Assembly: GCA_017537045.1 (NCBI GenBank) | Contig: JAFYLN010000180.1 | Span: 1-5,049 of the forward strand | Reading direction: 5' to 3' | DNA length: 5,049 nt | Source: Oscillospiraceae bacterium | GTDB taxonomy: Bacteria > Bacillota_A > Clostridia > Oscillospirales > Oscillospiraceae | Shown here: one piece after another, positions 1-5,031 of the stretch | Position numbering within the stretch: position 1 is the first letter of the stretch | How the letters are laid out: every line of letters begins with the position of its first letter | Notes under the pieces: model-generated | What the model was told of the DNA's origin: nothing | Database searches by the model: none | What the model saw: the letters and a program-made list of their open reading frames with translations, nothing else | Program-made: the position numbers and the translations under genes

Positions 1-1
1 C

Positions 2-193
2 ATCCAGCAGTATCTGTACCACGATTTTGAGGTGGAGCCCGGAACCGGCCCTGTGCTGCTGGGCGAGGTCAGCCAGTGCAACGATGACAACACTGATAAC
101 CGCTTCAGCCCCCCTGTGGGTCGTTTCCCGTCTATCGAGGAGGACGAGGCACCTTACCGGCTGCTGTGCAACGAATATCCCAAGGCAAAATAA
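2..193 (+). CDS. C-terminal end of an unrecognised protein (5'-truncated by window edge)
   Basis: A frame open from the window edge reads 63 codons to a TAA at 191-193. The visible residues are acidic and Asn/Asp-rich in the middle (a QCNDDNTDNRF stretch near residues 26-36 of the fragment), then a Pro/Gly segment, and end in NEYPKAK. There is no membrane segment and no motif that I can tie to a family. It is accepted as real because it ends 12 bp before the start of the SGNH hydrolase gene, whose ribosome binding site directly follows this stop, so the two are probably co-transcribed. Another frame at 27-209 is also open but has no ribosome binding site and overlaps the next gene's start. 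The function is unknown; the fragment is too short to guess from. Confidence 0.65.
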   Translation: MQQYLYHDFEVEPGTGPVLLGEVSQCNDDNTDNRFSPPVGRFPSIEEDEAPYRLLCNEYPKAK

Positions 194-198
194 GGAGG
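192..198 (+). promoter_or_regulatory. Ribosome binding site of the SGNH hydrolase gene
   Basis: AAGGAGG at 192-198 overlaps the last two bases of the preceding stop codon and sits 7 nt before the ATG at 206. It fixes the start of the hydrolase gene and supports translational coupling to the upstream gene. Confidence 0.85.
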
Positions 199-205
199 TA
201 AGCGT

Positions 206-835
206 ATGAAAACGATCCTTTGCTATGGCGATTCCAACACCTGGGGCCATCACGCACCGCTGGGTGACCGCTTTGATGAAGCTACCCGCTGGGGCAGCCG
301 CCTGCGCAAGCTCCTGGGCGAGGAGTACCGGGTGATCGAAGAGGGTCAGCGGGGCAGAACCACTGTGTGGGATGACCCAGTGGAGAACCGCCTGGCAGGC
401 CTGACCTATCTGTGGCCCTGCCTTGACTCCCACGCCCCCATCGACCTGGTGGTGATTATGCTGGGCACCAACGACTGTAAGCCCTATTTTGGCCTTCATC
501 CCCAGAATATTGCCGATGGCGCAGGCCGTCTGGTGGATATGATCCAGAAATGTGCCTTTGGTCCGGGAGATACCGCACCCAAGGTGCTGCTGGTCAGCCC
601 CATCCGCATTACTCCCAGCAGCTTCTATCCCCACCTGTTTGGCGAAAAGGAAGCCGCCAAATCCCAGGGCTTCCCGGAAGCCTACAAGGCGGTGGCGGAG
701 CGCTTTGGCTGTGCGTTTCTGGATGCATCCACCCTTGCCCAGCCGGATCCGGCTGACGGTGTGCATCTGGACGCAGAGGGCCACGCAGCCCTGGCCCAGG
801 CTGTATATGAAAAGATAAAAGAAATTCTGGAATAA
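206..835 (+). CDS. SGNH/GDSL-family esterase, arylesterase/acyltransferase (MsAcT-like)
   Basis: A 209-residue cytosolic serine hydrolase; there is no signal peptide. The SGNH blocks are visible in order: block I GDSNTWG (residues 8-14, nucleophile Ser10), block II around Gly47 in VIEEGQRGRTT, block III GTND (87-90, oxyanion Asn89) and block V DGVHLD (184-189, catalytic Asp184 and His187). The run from VIEEG to DDP and the MLGTND-K-x-YF segment resemble, from memory, the Mycobacterium smegmatis arylesterase/acyltransferase MsAcT, so an esterase acting on short acyl or aryl esters, possibly with transesterification or perhydrolysis ability, is the likely activity. The length fits that subfamily (about 210-216 residues). 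The natural substrate is unknown; sugar-ester deacetylation is an alternative. The start is set by AAGGAGG 7 nt upstream. It lies 12 bp behind an unknown gene and is closed by a terminator, so it is not part of the metal-resistance unit that follows. Confidence 0.9.
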   Translation: MKTILCYGDSNTWGHHAPLGDRFDEATRWGSRLRKLLGEEYRVIEEGQRGRTTVWDDPVENRLAGLTYLWPCLDSHAPIDLVVIMLGTNDCKPYFGLHPQNIADGAGRLVDMIQKCAFGPGDTAPKVLLVSPIRITPSSFYPHLFGEKEAAKSQGFPEAYKAVAERFGCAFLDASTLAQPDPADGVHLDAEGHAALAQAVYEKIKEILE

Positions 836-837
836 GG

Positions 838-868
838 AAAACTGCAGGACCAAGTCCTGCAGTTTTTT
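838..868 (+). terminator. Intrinsic terminator after the SGNH hydrolase gene
   Basis: A perfect 10-bp stem (841-850 ACTGCAGGAC with 854-863 GTCCTGCAGT), extendable by three A-T pairs (838-840 with 864-866), encloses a CAA loop and is followed by a T run to 868. It starts 2 bp after the hydrolase stop codon. This is a classic Rho-independent terminator and insulates the hydrolase unit from the promoter starting at 870. Confidence 0.93.
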
Positions 869-869
869 C

Positions 870-898
870 TTGACAACGGTGGCAGGGGAGAGTATACT
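870..898 (+). promoter_or_regulatory. Sigma-70/sigma-A promoter of the arsR-type repressor and ATPase unit
   Basis: The -35 box TTGACA (870-875) is a perfect match. A 17-bp spacer follows, then the -10 box TATACT (893-898, five of six bases). Transcription should start near 905. The -35 box begins one base after the T run of the preceding terminator. The operator-like motif at 904-925 covers the predicted start point, as expected for a metal-derepressed promoter. Confidence 0.88.
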
Positions 899-903
899 GA
901 TAT

Positions 904-925
904 TAGTTGAATGATTGCTCAATTA
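904..925. promoter_or_regulatory. Putative ArsR/CadC operator 1 (upstream of the repressor gene)
   Basis: An imperfect dyad: the core TTGAATGATTGCTCAA (907-922) has inverted ends TTGA/TCAA and a symmetric central AT, and outer bases TA (904-905) and TA (924-925) also pair. It overlaps the predicted transcription start of the promoter at 870-898. The same motif recurs with 14 of 16 core bases identical at 1340-1355 in front of the ATPase gene. AT-rich dyads with TGA/TCA arms are the usual targets of ArsR/SmtB proteins. The assignment to this repressor is inferred from position and repetition. Confidence 0.75.
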
Positions 926-943
926 TCGAAATGAGGGAAACGA

Positions 944-1300
944 ATGGAAAAGCAGCATATTTGCGATTGCGATATGATTCACGAAAAAATCGTGGAAGAT
1001 ACCAGGGAAAAAATGCAGGAGGAAGCACAATACAGCGATTTGGCCTCCCTGTTCAAGATGTTTGGCGACACCACCCGTGTGAAGATCCTCCACGCGCTGG
1101 AACTGAATGAACTGTGTGTCTGCGATCTGGCCGCGTTGCTGGGCATGACCAAATCTGCCATCTCCCATCAGCTGAAGGCGCTGCGCTTGGGCAACCTGGT
1201 AAAATCCCGCCGGGACGGTCAGGTGATCTACTATTCCCTGGCGGATGACCACGTTAAATACATTCTGGATATCGGCTTTGACCATATCCATCATGATTAA
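944..1300 (+). CDS. ArsR/SmtB-family metal-sensing repressor, CadC-like
   Basis: A 118-residue winged-helix repressor of soft divalent metal resistance. The N-terminal arm carries HICDC (His5, Cys7, Cys9) and His13. The helix-3 metal motif ELCVCDLA supplies Cys58 and Cys60, as in CadC of Staphylococcus aureus. A helix-turn-helix follows (about 62-82, with SAISHQL at 71-77), then the wing (RRDGQVIYYSL, 89-99). The C-terminus contains Asp101, His103, His114 and His117, spaced exactly as the helix-5 zinc-site consensus D-x-H-x10-H-x2-(E/H). It therefore shows both the thiol-rich Cd/Pb-type site and the helix-5 Zn-type site. GAGGGA (933-938) lies 5 nt before the ATG. It is expected to bind the two operator-like motifs and release them when metal binds, derepressing itself and the downstream ATPase. 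Which metal it senses (Cd, Pb or Zn) cannot be decided from sequence. Confidence 0.93.
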   Translation: MEKQHICDCDMIHEKIVEDTREKMQEEAQYSDLASLFKMFGDTTRVKILHALELNELCVCDLAALLGMTKSAISHQLKALRLGNLVKSRRDGQVIYYSLADDHVKYILDIGFDHIHHD

Positions 1301-1328
1301 ACAGCCAAATCAATTGGCTGTTTCTTCT
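1299..1328 (+). terminator. Hairpin between repressor and ATPase genes: leaky terminator/attenuator
   Basis: A perfect 10-bp stem (1299-1308 AAACAGCCAA with 1314-1323 TTGGCTGTTT) with a 5-nt loop overlaps the repressor's stop codon. The T tract is interrupted (TTTCTTCT), so termination is probably partial. Since I find no convincing -35/-10 pair between this hairpin and the ATPase gene, read-through may supply ATPase expression, making the hairpin a set point for the repressor:pump ratio. It might instead be an mRNA processing or stabilising element. Confidence 0.65.
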
Positions 1329-1337
1329 GATCATAAA

Positions 1338-1357
1338 AGTTGAATGATTGAACAACT
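1338..1357. promoter_or_regulatory. Putative ArsR/CadC operator 2 (upstream of the ATPase gene)
   Basis: AGTTG (1338-1342) and CAACT (1353-1357) form an inverted repeat around a core that matches operator 1 (TTGAATGATTG identical, 14 of 16 bases over 1340-1355). It ends 3 nt before the ATPase ribosome binding site and lies 34 nt before the ATG, compared with 37 nt for operator 1. Only a poor -10-like sequence (CATAAA, 1332-1337) with no good -35 box is present, so the site may repress a weak local promoter or act as a roadblock to transcription coming from upstream. Confidence 0.7.
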
Positions 1358-1360
1358 ATT

Positions 1361-1367
1361 GGGAGGA
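1361..1367 (+). promoter_or_regulatory. Ribosome binding site fixing the ATPase start at 1374
   Basis: GGGAGGA lies 6 nt before the ATG at 1374. The earlier in-frame ATG at 1344 falls inside the operator-like repeat and has no Shine-Dalgarno sequence, so the start at 1374 is preferred. Confidence 0.85.
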
Positions 1368-1373
1368 AACCCT

Positions 1374-3434
1374 ATGAAATTGGAATTTATGCTTTCGGGG
1401 CTCAATTGCCCCAACTGCGCCGCTAAAATCGAGGCGGATGTACGGAAGCTGCCTGAGGTAAAAGACGCATCCTTGAATTTGATGAAGCAGACCCTGGCGC
1501 TGGAAGTGAGCCGGGAGGAAGCTGTTTTTGAAAAGGTGGAGCAGATCGTTCACCGCTATGAGCCGGATGTGAAAGTGCGGCTGAAAAACGAGGTGCAGGA
1601 AGAAAACTTTGATATAAAAGGTATGCTCATTCGGATGGCTGTGGGCGCTGCCGTTTTCGCGGTGGGCCTGGCAGCGGGCAGATTCCGGCTGTGGCTGCTG
1701 ATCGCCGCCTATGGGATTCTGGGCTATGATGTGGTGGGCAGCGCGGTGCGTAATCTTGTGAAAGGTCATGTGTTTGACGAAAACTTTCTTATGAGCCTGT
1801 CCTCCATAGGCGCATTCTGCATCGGGGAATACCCGGAGGCGGTGGCGGTGATGCTGTTTTATCAGGTGGGTGAGTTTTTCCAGGATCTGGCGGTACACCG
1901 CTCCCGGAAGTCCATCTCCCAGCTGATGGATATTCGCCCCGACACGGCAACGGTTAAGCGAAATGGGACGCTCCTGACAGTTTCTCCGGAAGATGTGGCG
2001 GAAGGGGAGTGGATCGTGGTCAAGCCCGGTGAAAAGATCCCTTTGGACGGCGTTGTGCTGCTGGGTGACAGCATGGTGGATACCCGGGCACTTACCGGCG
2101 AATCTGTGCCTCGCAGCGTTCATCCCATGGACGAGGTACTGTCCGGCTGTGTCAACGAAACGGGGATGCTGACGATCCGGGTCACGAAGCCCTATGGGGA
2201 ATCCACTGTTTCCAAAATTATCGACATGGTGGAAAATGCCGCTTCCCGGAAAGCGCCCACAGAGAACTTTATCACCTCCTTTGCCAGGGTCTATACCCCT
2301 GCGGTGGTGATTCTGGCAGCCCTTCTGGCGGTGCTTCCGCCGATGCTCTTTGGCGCGCCCTGGGCGGAGTGGATCCGCAGAGCCTTCGTGTTTTTGGTGG
2401 TGTCCTGCCCCTGCGCCCTGGTGCTGTCTGTGCCGCTGACTTTCTTCGGTGGAATCGGCGCGGCCTCCCGGCATGGCATTCTGGTGAAGGGCAGCAACTA
2501 TTTGGAAGCGCTCAATAAGGTGGATACGGTGGTCTTTGACAAGACCGGAACCCTCACAAAGGGCGTATTTAAAGTGACGCAGATCCTGCCTGCGGAGGGA
2601 ATCACCGGGGAACAGGTACTGGAATCTGCTGCCCTGGCAGAGCAGTTTTCCACGCACCCCATTGCCGCGTCCATCCTGGCAGCCTACGGAAAACCCCTTT
2701 TCGGCGGTCTTTCCGCCTACCAGGAGATTCCCGGTCACGGTCTGGAAGTAAAAAGCACTACCGGAACCATTCTGGTGGGCAACACCAAGCTGATGGAACG
2801 CAATCGGATTCCCTTTGTTCCTTGCGATGGCGTGGGAACAAAGGTCTATGTGGCTGTGGATCATATGTATTGGGGCTGCATCCTGATTGCGGATGAGGTC
2901 AAGGCGGACAGTAAAGCTGCCATGGCAGCGCTGAGAAAAGCAGGTGTGCAGAAGCTCATCATGCTCACCGGCGACAACGAAAGTGTCGGGAAAGCGGTGG
3001 CGGAAGAATTGGGCCTGGACGAATGCTATACGCAGCTTCTGCCCCATGAGAAGGTAGCAGCGGTGGAAACCCTGGACAAAGCGAAGCGTTCCGGCAGAAA
3101 ACTGGCCTTTGTAGGTGACGGCATCAACGATGCTCCGGTACTGGCAAGAGCGGATATCGGCATTGCCATGGGCGGCCTGGGCAGTGATGCTGCCATCGAG
3201 GCGGCGGATGTGGTGCTGATGACCGACGAGCCCATGAAGCTGGCGGAGGCCATGCAGCTTGCCGGGCAGACCCGGAAGATCGTAATGCAGAATATCGTGT
3301 TTGCGCTGGGTATCAAGGCGGTGTTCCTGCTGCTTGGCGCAATGGGCATGGTTGGTATGTGGCTGGCGGTTTTTGCGGATGTGGGCGTTGCCCTCCTTGC
3401 GGTGCTGAACGCTATGCGGATTTTGAAAAAATAA
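1374..3434 (+). CDS. P1B-2-type heavy-metal efflux ATPase (Cd/Zn/Pb, CadA/ZntA-like)
   Basis: A 686-residue inner-membrane pump that uses ATP to export soft divalent cations. One N-terminal heavy-metal-associated domain carries GLNCPNCA (Cys12, Cys15) and spans about residues 1-70. Membrane segments begin near 86, and the actuator motif TGES is at 241-244. The membrane metal site SCPCAL (Cys345, Cys347) is followed by the phosphorylation motif DKTGT (Asp389), the His-Pro signature (428-429), TGDN (532-535) and GDGINDAP (581-588). The penultimate and last membrane helices contain Lys648 (GIKAVF) and Asp669 (FADVG), the pair that marks the Zn/Cd/Pb subgroup rather than copper pumps. All catalytic motifs are intact, so the pump should be active. 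It follows the CadC-like repressor gene by 73 bp, with an operator-like repeat and a hairpin between them. Zn, Cd, Pb and Co cannot be separated by sequence alone. An in-frame ATG at 1344 would add ten unlikely residues. Confidence 0.95.
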   Translation: MKLEFMLSGLNCPNCAAKIEADVRKLPEVKDASLNLMKQTLALEVSREEAVFEKVEQIVHRYEPDVKVRLKNEVQEENFDIKGMLIRMAVGAAVFAVGLAAGRFRLWLLIAAYGILGYDVVGSAVRNLVKGHVFDENFLMSLSSIGAFCIGEYPEAVAVMLFYQVGEFFQDLAVHRSRKSISQLMDIRPDTATVKRNGTLLTVSPEDVAEGEWIVVKPGEKIPLDGVVLLGDSMVDTRALTGESVPRSVHPMDEVLSGCVNETGMLTIRVTKPYGESTVSKIIDMVENAASRKAPTENFITSFARVYTPAVVILAALLAVLPPMLFGAPWAEWIRRAFVFLVVSCPCALVLSVPLTFFGGIGAASRHGILVKGSNYLEALNKVDTVVFDKTGTLTKGVFKVTQILPAEGITGEQVLESAALAEQFSTHPIAASILAAYGKPLFGGLSAYQEIPGHGLEVKSTTGTILVGNTKLMERNRIPFVPCDGVGTKVYVAVDHMYWGCILIADEVKADSKAAMAALRKAGVQKLIMLTGDNESVGKAVAEELGLDECYTQLLPHEKVAAVETLDKAKRSGRKLAFVGDGINDAPVLARADIGIAMGGLGSDAAIEAADVVLMTDEPMKLAEAMQLAGQTRKIVMQNIVFALGIKAVFLLLGAMGMVGMWLAVFADVGVALLAVLNAMRILKK

Positions 3435-3441
3435 AAACAAC

Positions 3442-3495
3442 AAATGTGTCATTCCGAGCCAGTGTGCGGACTGGTTTCGCAATGACACATTTTTT
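3442..3495. terminator. Long hairpin, probable bidirectional terminator between convergent genes
   Basis: A 12-bp perfect outer stem (3442-3453 with 3481-3492) is continued by CGA/TCG and CCAGT/ACTGG inner stems around a 6-nt loop. On the plus strand it ends in a T run (3490-3495), terminating the ATPase unit. On the minus strand it begins right after the DUF4363 stop codon and is followed by T-rich sequence (3441-3432), so it can serve both directions. The inner GTCATTCCGAGCCAGT-like portion resembles palindromes that I recall as dispersed in gut Clostridia genomes, which suggests a repeat element recruited as a terminator. Confidence 0.85.
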
Positions 3496-3877
3496 ACAGT
3501 ATATTTCTCAATGAAAACCCATGGGTCTCATACATGGCCTTCAGCATGGCGGAAAGCTGGGTGCAGCAGGCAGCAAAATGGGGAGCTTCTTCCGCCTGGG
3601 CATACACCAGCATCTCCCGGAACAGCCGTTCCGTATCGTCCATGGGGGTGTGGTCGGCAAAGGCGGCGGTAAGACCCTGAAACCGCTGCCAGCGGCGGTA
3701 GACCTCTTCTGCCAGCGGGATGGCCTGCTCCAGCTTGTCATCCAGCGCCAGCTGCGCGGCTTTTTGAAGCGCTTCTTCCCCGGGGGCATGAATGGCCTTC
3801 ATACCGACGGCAACACCCACAGAAAAGGCCAGAACCAGAAAAAGAATTGCAAGCCCAAGAATAAACCGTCGTTCCAT
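3494..3877 (-). CDS. DUF4363-family membrane-anchored protein
   Basis: A 127-residue protein with one N-terminal hydrophobic helix (about residues 5-25, after the basic start MERR), which could be a signal anchor. A soluble, mainly helical, Ala/Glu-rich part follows, with a RRWQRF segment (61-66, Trp63) and an LRNIL C-terminus. The length, the tryptophan after the first helical hairpin and the terminal Leu-Arg-Asn-Ile-Leu are, from memory, characteristic of DUF4363 proteins, which often follow a DUF421 gene in Clostridia. Its start is 2 bp after the DUF421 stop, with AGGAG (3890-3886) upstream inside the end of that gene, implying translational coupling. The extracytoplasmic domain probably acts with the DUF421 partner; no biochemical function is known to me. 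The gene ends at the edge of the shared hairpin terminator. Confidence 0.8.
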   Translation of the reverse strand: MERRFILGLAILFLVLAFSVGVAVGMKAIHAPGEEALQKAAQLALDDKLEQAIPLAEEVYRRWQRFQGLTAAFADHTPMDDTERLFREMLVYAQAEEAPHFAACCTQLSAMLKAMYETHGFSLRNIL

Positions 3878-3879
3878 CC

Positions 3880-4551
3880 TTATGGCTCCTTTCGGAAAAA
3901 GGTAATGTGGTTTTGCTTGTCAACAGTCAGCAGCCATGTGCTTTCCAGATCCGCATGCTCCTGCTCCAGTGCCCGTTTTACCCAATGCATGTCCTTGCCG
4001 GCAATGGTGAGATTCTCTTTTATCAGTTCGCCGTCGGAGATAATGGTAATGGGTAAGAATTGCTGCCGTACCTGAATCCCCGCATCCCGGGCGCTGGCAG
4101 GCTGTTCCTTTGGGTAAGGAAATACGGAGAGATTTCCGTTGGTCTCCAAAATGGCATACTGCACGCTTTTTAGATCCAGCACATCTTTTTCCCGCAAATG
4201 ACCGGTCAGCTCGTCCAGAGAAATACGGGTCTTGCGCAAATTTTGCTGTAAAACCTTTCCGTTTTCTATGAGAATAACCGGCTTTCCGCATAAGAGCTTC
4301 CGAATTCTGCTGCTTTTTAAATTCAAAAAAGACAGCACCAGTTCCGCACCCAATATGACGCAGATGGGTACAAGACCGGCGAACAGAGCAATGCCGTCAT
4401 CCTCCATGGGGATGGTGGCCAGGTTGGCGATCATCATGGTCACCACGAATTCGGACGGTTCCATCTGTCCGATTTGACGCTTGCCCATAACCCGGATTAC
4501 CACGATCATGGTTAAGTAGAGAAGAATTGTCCGCAGATAGGATAAAATCAA
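3880..4551 (-). CDS. DUF421 (YetF-like) membrane protein, TTG start
   Basis: A 223-residue membrane protein when started at TTG 4551. Three hydrophobic segments (about 4-21, 35-48, 54-76) are followed by a soluble domain. Family marks are GKRQIGQ (23-29) after the first helix, PSEFVVT (32-38), GKPVILIENGKV (89-100), SLDELTGHLR (111-120) and SVQYAILETNGNLSV (129-143). These fit the DUF421/YetF family, whose Bacillus members are linked to spore or membrane physiology; the molecular function is unresolved. The TTG is favoured because AAGGGGG lies 7 nt upstream, because family members typically begin just before the SYLRTILLYL helix, and because the longer ATG start at 4656 would read through the divergent rpsF promoter and add 35 atypical residues. 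It is coupled to the downstream DUF4363 gene. No clear promoter is visible for this operon within 4552-4640 on the minus strand. Confidence 0.85.
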   Translation of the reverse strand: MILSYLRTILLYLTMIVVIRVMGKRQIGQMEPSEFVVTMMIANLATIPMEDDGIALFAGLVPICVILGAELVLSFLNLKSSRIRKLLCGKPVILIENGKVLQQNLRKTRISLDELTGHLREKDVLDLKSVQYAILETNGNLSVFPYPKEQPASARDAGIQVRQQFLPITIISDGELIKENLTIAGKDMHWVKRALEQEHADLESTWLLTVDKQNHITFFRKEP

Positions 4552-4558
4552 CCAATCG

Positions 4559-4567
4559 CCCCCTTTT
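4559..4567 (-). promoter_or_regulatory. Ribosome binding site supporting the TTG start of the DUF421 gene
   Basis: On the minus strand AAAAGGGGG occupies 4567-4559 and ends 7 nt before TTG 4551. It matches the AAGGAGG core with one mismatch. No comparable site precedes the ATG at 4656. Confidence 0.6.
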
Positions 4568-4623
4568 GCAAGGAGTATTCCCGGAAAGTTGCAGAATATT
4601 CGGAATTTTTTAGAAGAAAATCC

Positions 4624-4652
4624 TTGACTTTTGGGAACGGGTACTATATAAT
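4624..4652 (+). promoter_or_regulatory. Sigma-70/sigma-A promoter of the rpsF-ssb operon
   Basis: TTGACT (4624-4629, five of six consensus bases), a 17-bp spacer and a perfect TATAAT (4647-4652). The predicted transcription start is near 4659, giving a leader of about 73 nt before rpsF. This is a strong housekeeping promoter, as expected for a ribosomal protein operon. It is divergent to the DUF421 gene. Confidence 0.9.
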
Positions 4653-4658
4653 ACACTG

Positions 4659-4703
4659 GTCTGCGAATGCAGACATATCCTTGCTCATGACGAGATCATG
4701 GGC
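4659..4703 (+). promoter_or_regulatory. Structured 5' leader of rpsF: two hairpins
   Basis: The first hairpin, GTCTGC-GAAT-GCAGAC (4659-4674), lies exactly at the predicted 5' end of the transcript. The second pairs GCTCATGA (4683-4690) with TCATGGGC (4696-4703) around a CGAGA loop, with one G-U pair, and ends 11 nt before the ribosome binding site at 4715. Many Firmicutes carry an S6:S18-binding autoregulatory leader here, with a conserved CCG bulge; I do not see that motif clearly, so the element could be an RNA-stabilising 5' hairpin or a divergent regulator. Confidence 0.5.
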
Positions 4704-4731
4704 CAAAAGTCCAAAAGGAGGTGCAAACAAC

Positions 4732-5028
4732 ATGGCTAAGATCACCGGTAAGTACGAGGTGCTCTACATCATCGATCCCGCACAGGGCGAAGAGGGCATC
4801 GCAGCACTTGTAAACAAGTTCAAGGCAATGGTGGAGGCGGAGGGTACTCTGTCCAACATCGATGAGTGGGGCAAGCGTCGCATGGCTTACGCTATCAACG
4901 ACCTGACCGAAGGCTACTACGTTCTGATGAACATGGAAACCAAGCCCGAGTTCCCCGCAGAGCTGGAGCGTGTCATGAAGATCACTGACGGCATCCTGCG
5001 CTGCCTGGTCATCGCTGTGGAGGAGTAA
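4732..5028 (+). CDS. rpsF: 30S ribosomal protein bS6
   Basis: A 98-residue protein with the usual length and order of bS6: the N-terminal KYEVLYIIDP strand (7-16), the GKRRMAYAI segment (47-55), GYYVL (61-65) and the C-terminal ILRCLVI strand (88-94). bS6 binds the central domain of 16S rRNA in the small subunit together with bS18. AAGGAGGTG (4715-4723) lies 8 nt before the ATG at 4732; frames extending upstream would run through the promoter and are rejected. It is followed 3 nt later by the ssb start, the standard rpsF-ssb-rpsR arrangement. Expression should be constitutive and growth-linked, from the promoter at 4624-4652. Confidence 0.96.
   Translation: MAKITGKYEVLYIIDPAQGEEGIAALVNKFKAMVEAEGTLSNIDEWGKRRMAYAINDLTEGYYVLMNMETKPEFPAELERVMKITDGILRCLVIAVEE
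5019..5025 (+). promoter_or_regulatory. Ribosome binding site for ssb inside the end of rpsF
   Basis: GGAGGAG overlaps the last codons of rpsF and precedes the ATG at 5032 by 6 nt. It supports a coupled downstream gene. Confidence 0.8.
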
Positions 5029-5031
5029 TCT

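Noticed and set aside
907..1110. A small plus-strand open frame starting at TTG 907
   Set aside because: It overlaps the repressor gene in another frame, begins within the operator and has no ribosome binding site.
1314..1342. A dedicated promoter for the ATPase gene (TTGGCT as -35, CATAAA as -10)
   Set aside because: The spacing is only 12 bp and the -10 box matches just four of six bases; no credible pair was found, though a weak promoter cannot be excluded.
1344..1373. ATG at 1344 as the ATPase start
   Set aside because: It lies inside the operator-like repeat and lacks a Shine-Dalgarno sequence, whereas 1374 has GGGAGGA at 6 nt and begins directly with the metal-binding domain.
1356..3488. 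A 710-codon open frame on the minus strand, antisense to the whole ATPase gene
   Set aside because: It is in the register where antisense stops would require TTA, CTA or TCA codons in the ATPase gene; biased codon use avoids these, leaving the frame open. The translation is His/Gln/Arg-rich with no domain, the frame would have to cross the terminator hairpin, and the ATPase motifs are unmistakable.
3521..4075. A 184-codon plus-strand open frame opposite DUF4363 and DUF421
   Set aside because: Same antisense-shadow effect; no Shine-Dalgarno sequence or recognisable domain, and the minus-strand genes have family motifs and ribosome binding sites.
4628..4709. CTTTTGG (4628-4634) complementary to CCAAAAG (4703-4709), a possible long-range leader stem
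   Set aside because: The first arm lies between the -35 and -10 boxes, so it would not be in the transcript.
4624..4731. An upstream in-frame extension of rpsF starting at TTG 4624
   Set aside because: The putative start codon is the -35 box of the promoter, and the extension has no similarity to bS6; ATG 4732 has a strong ribosome binding site.
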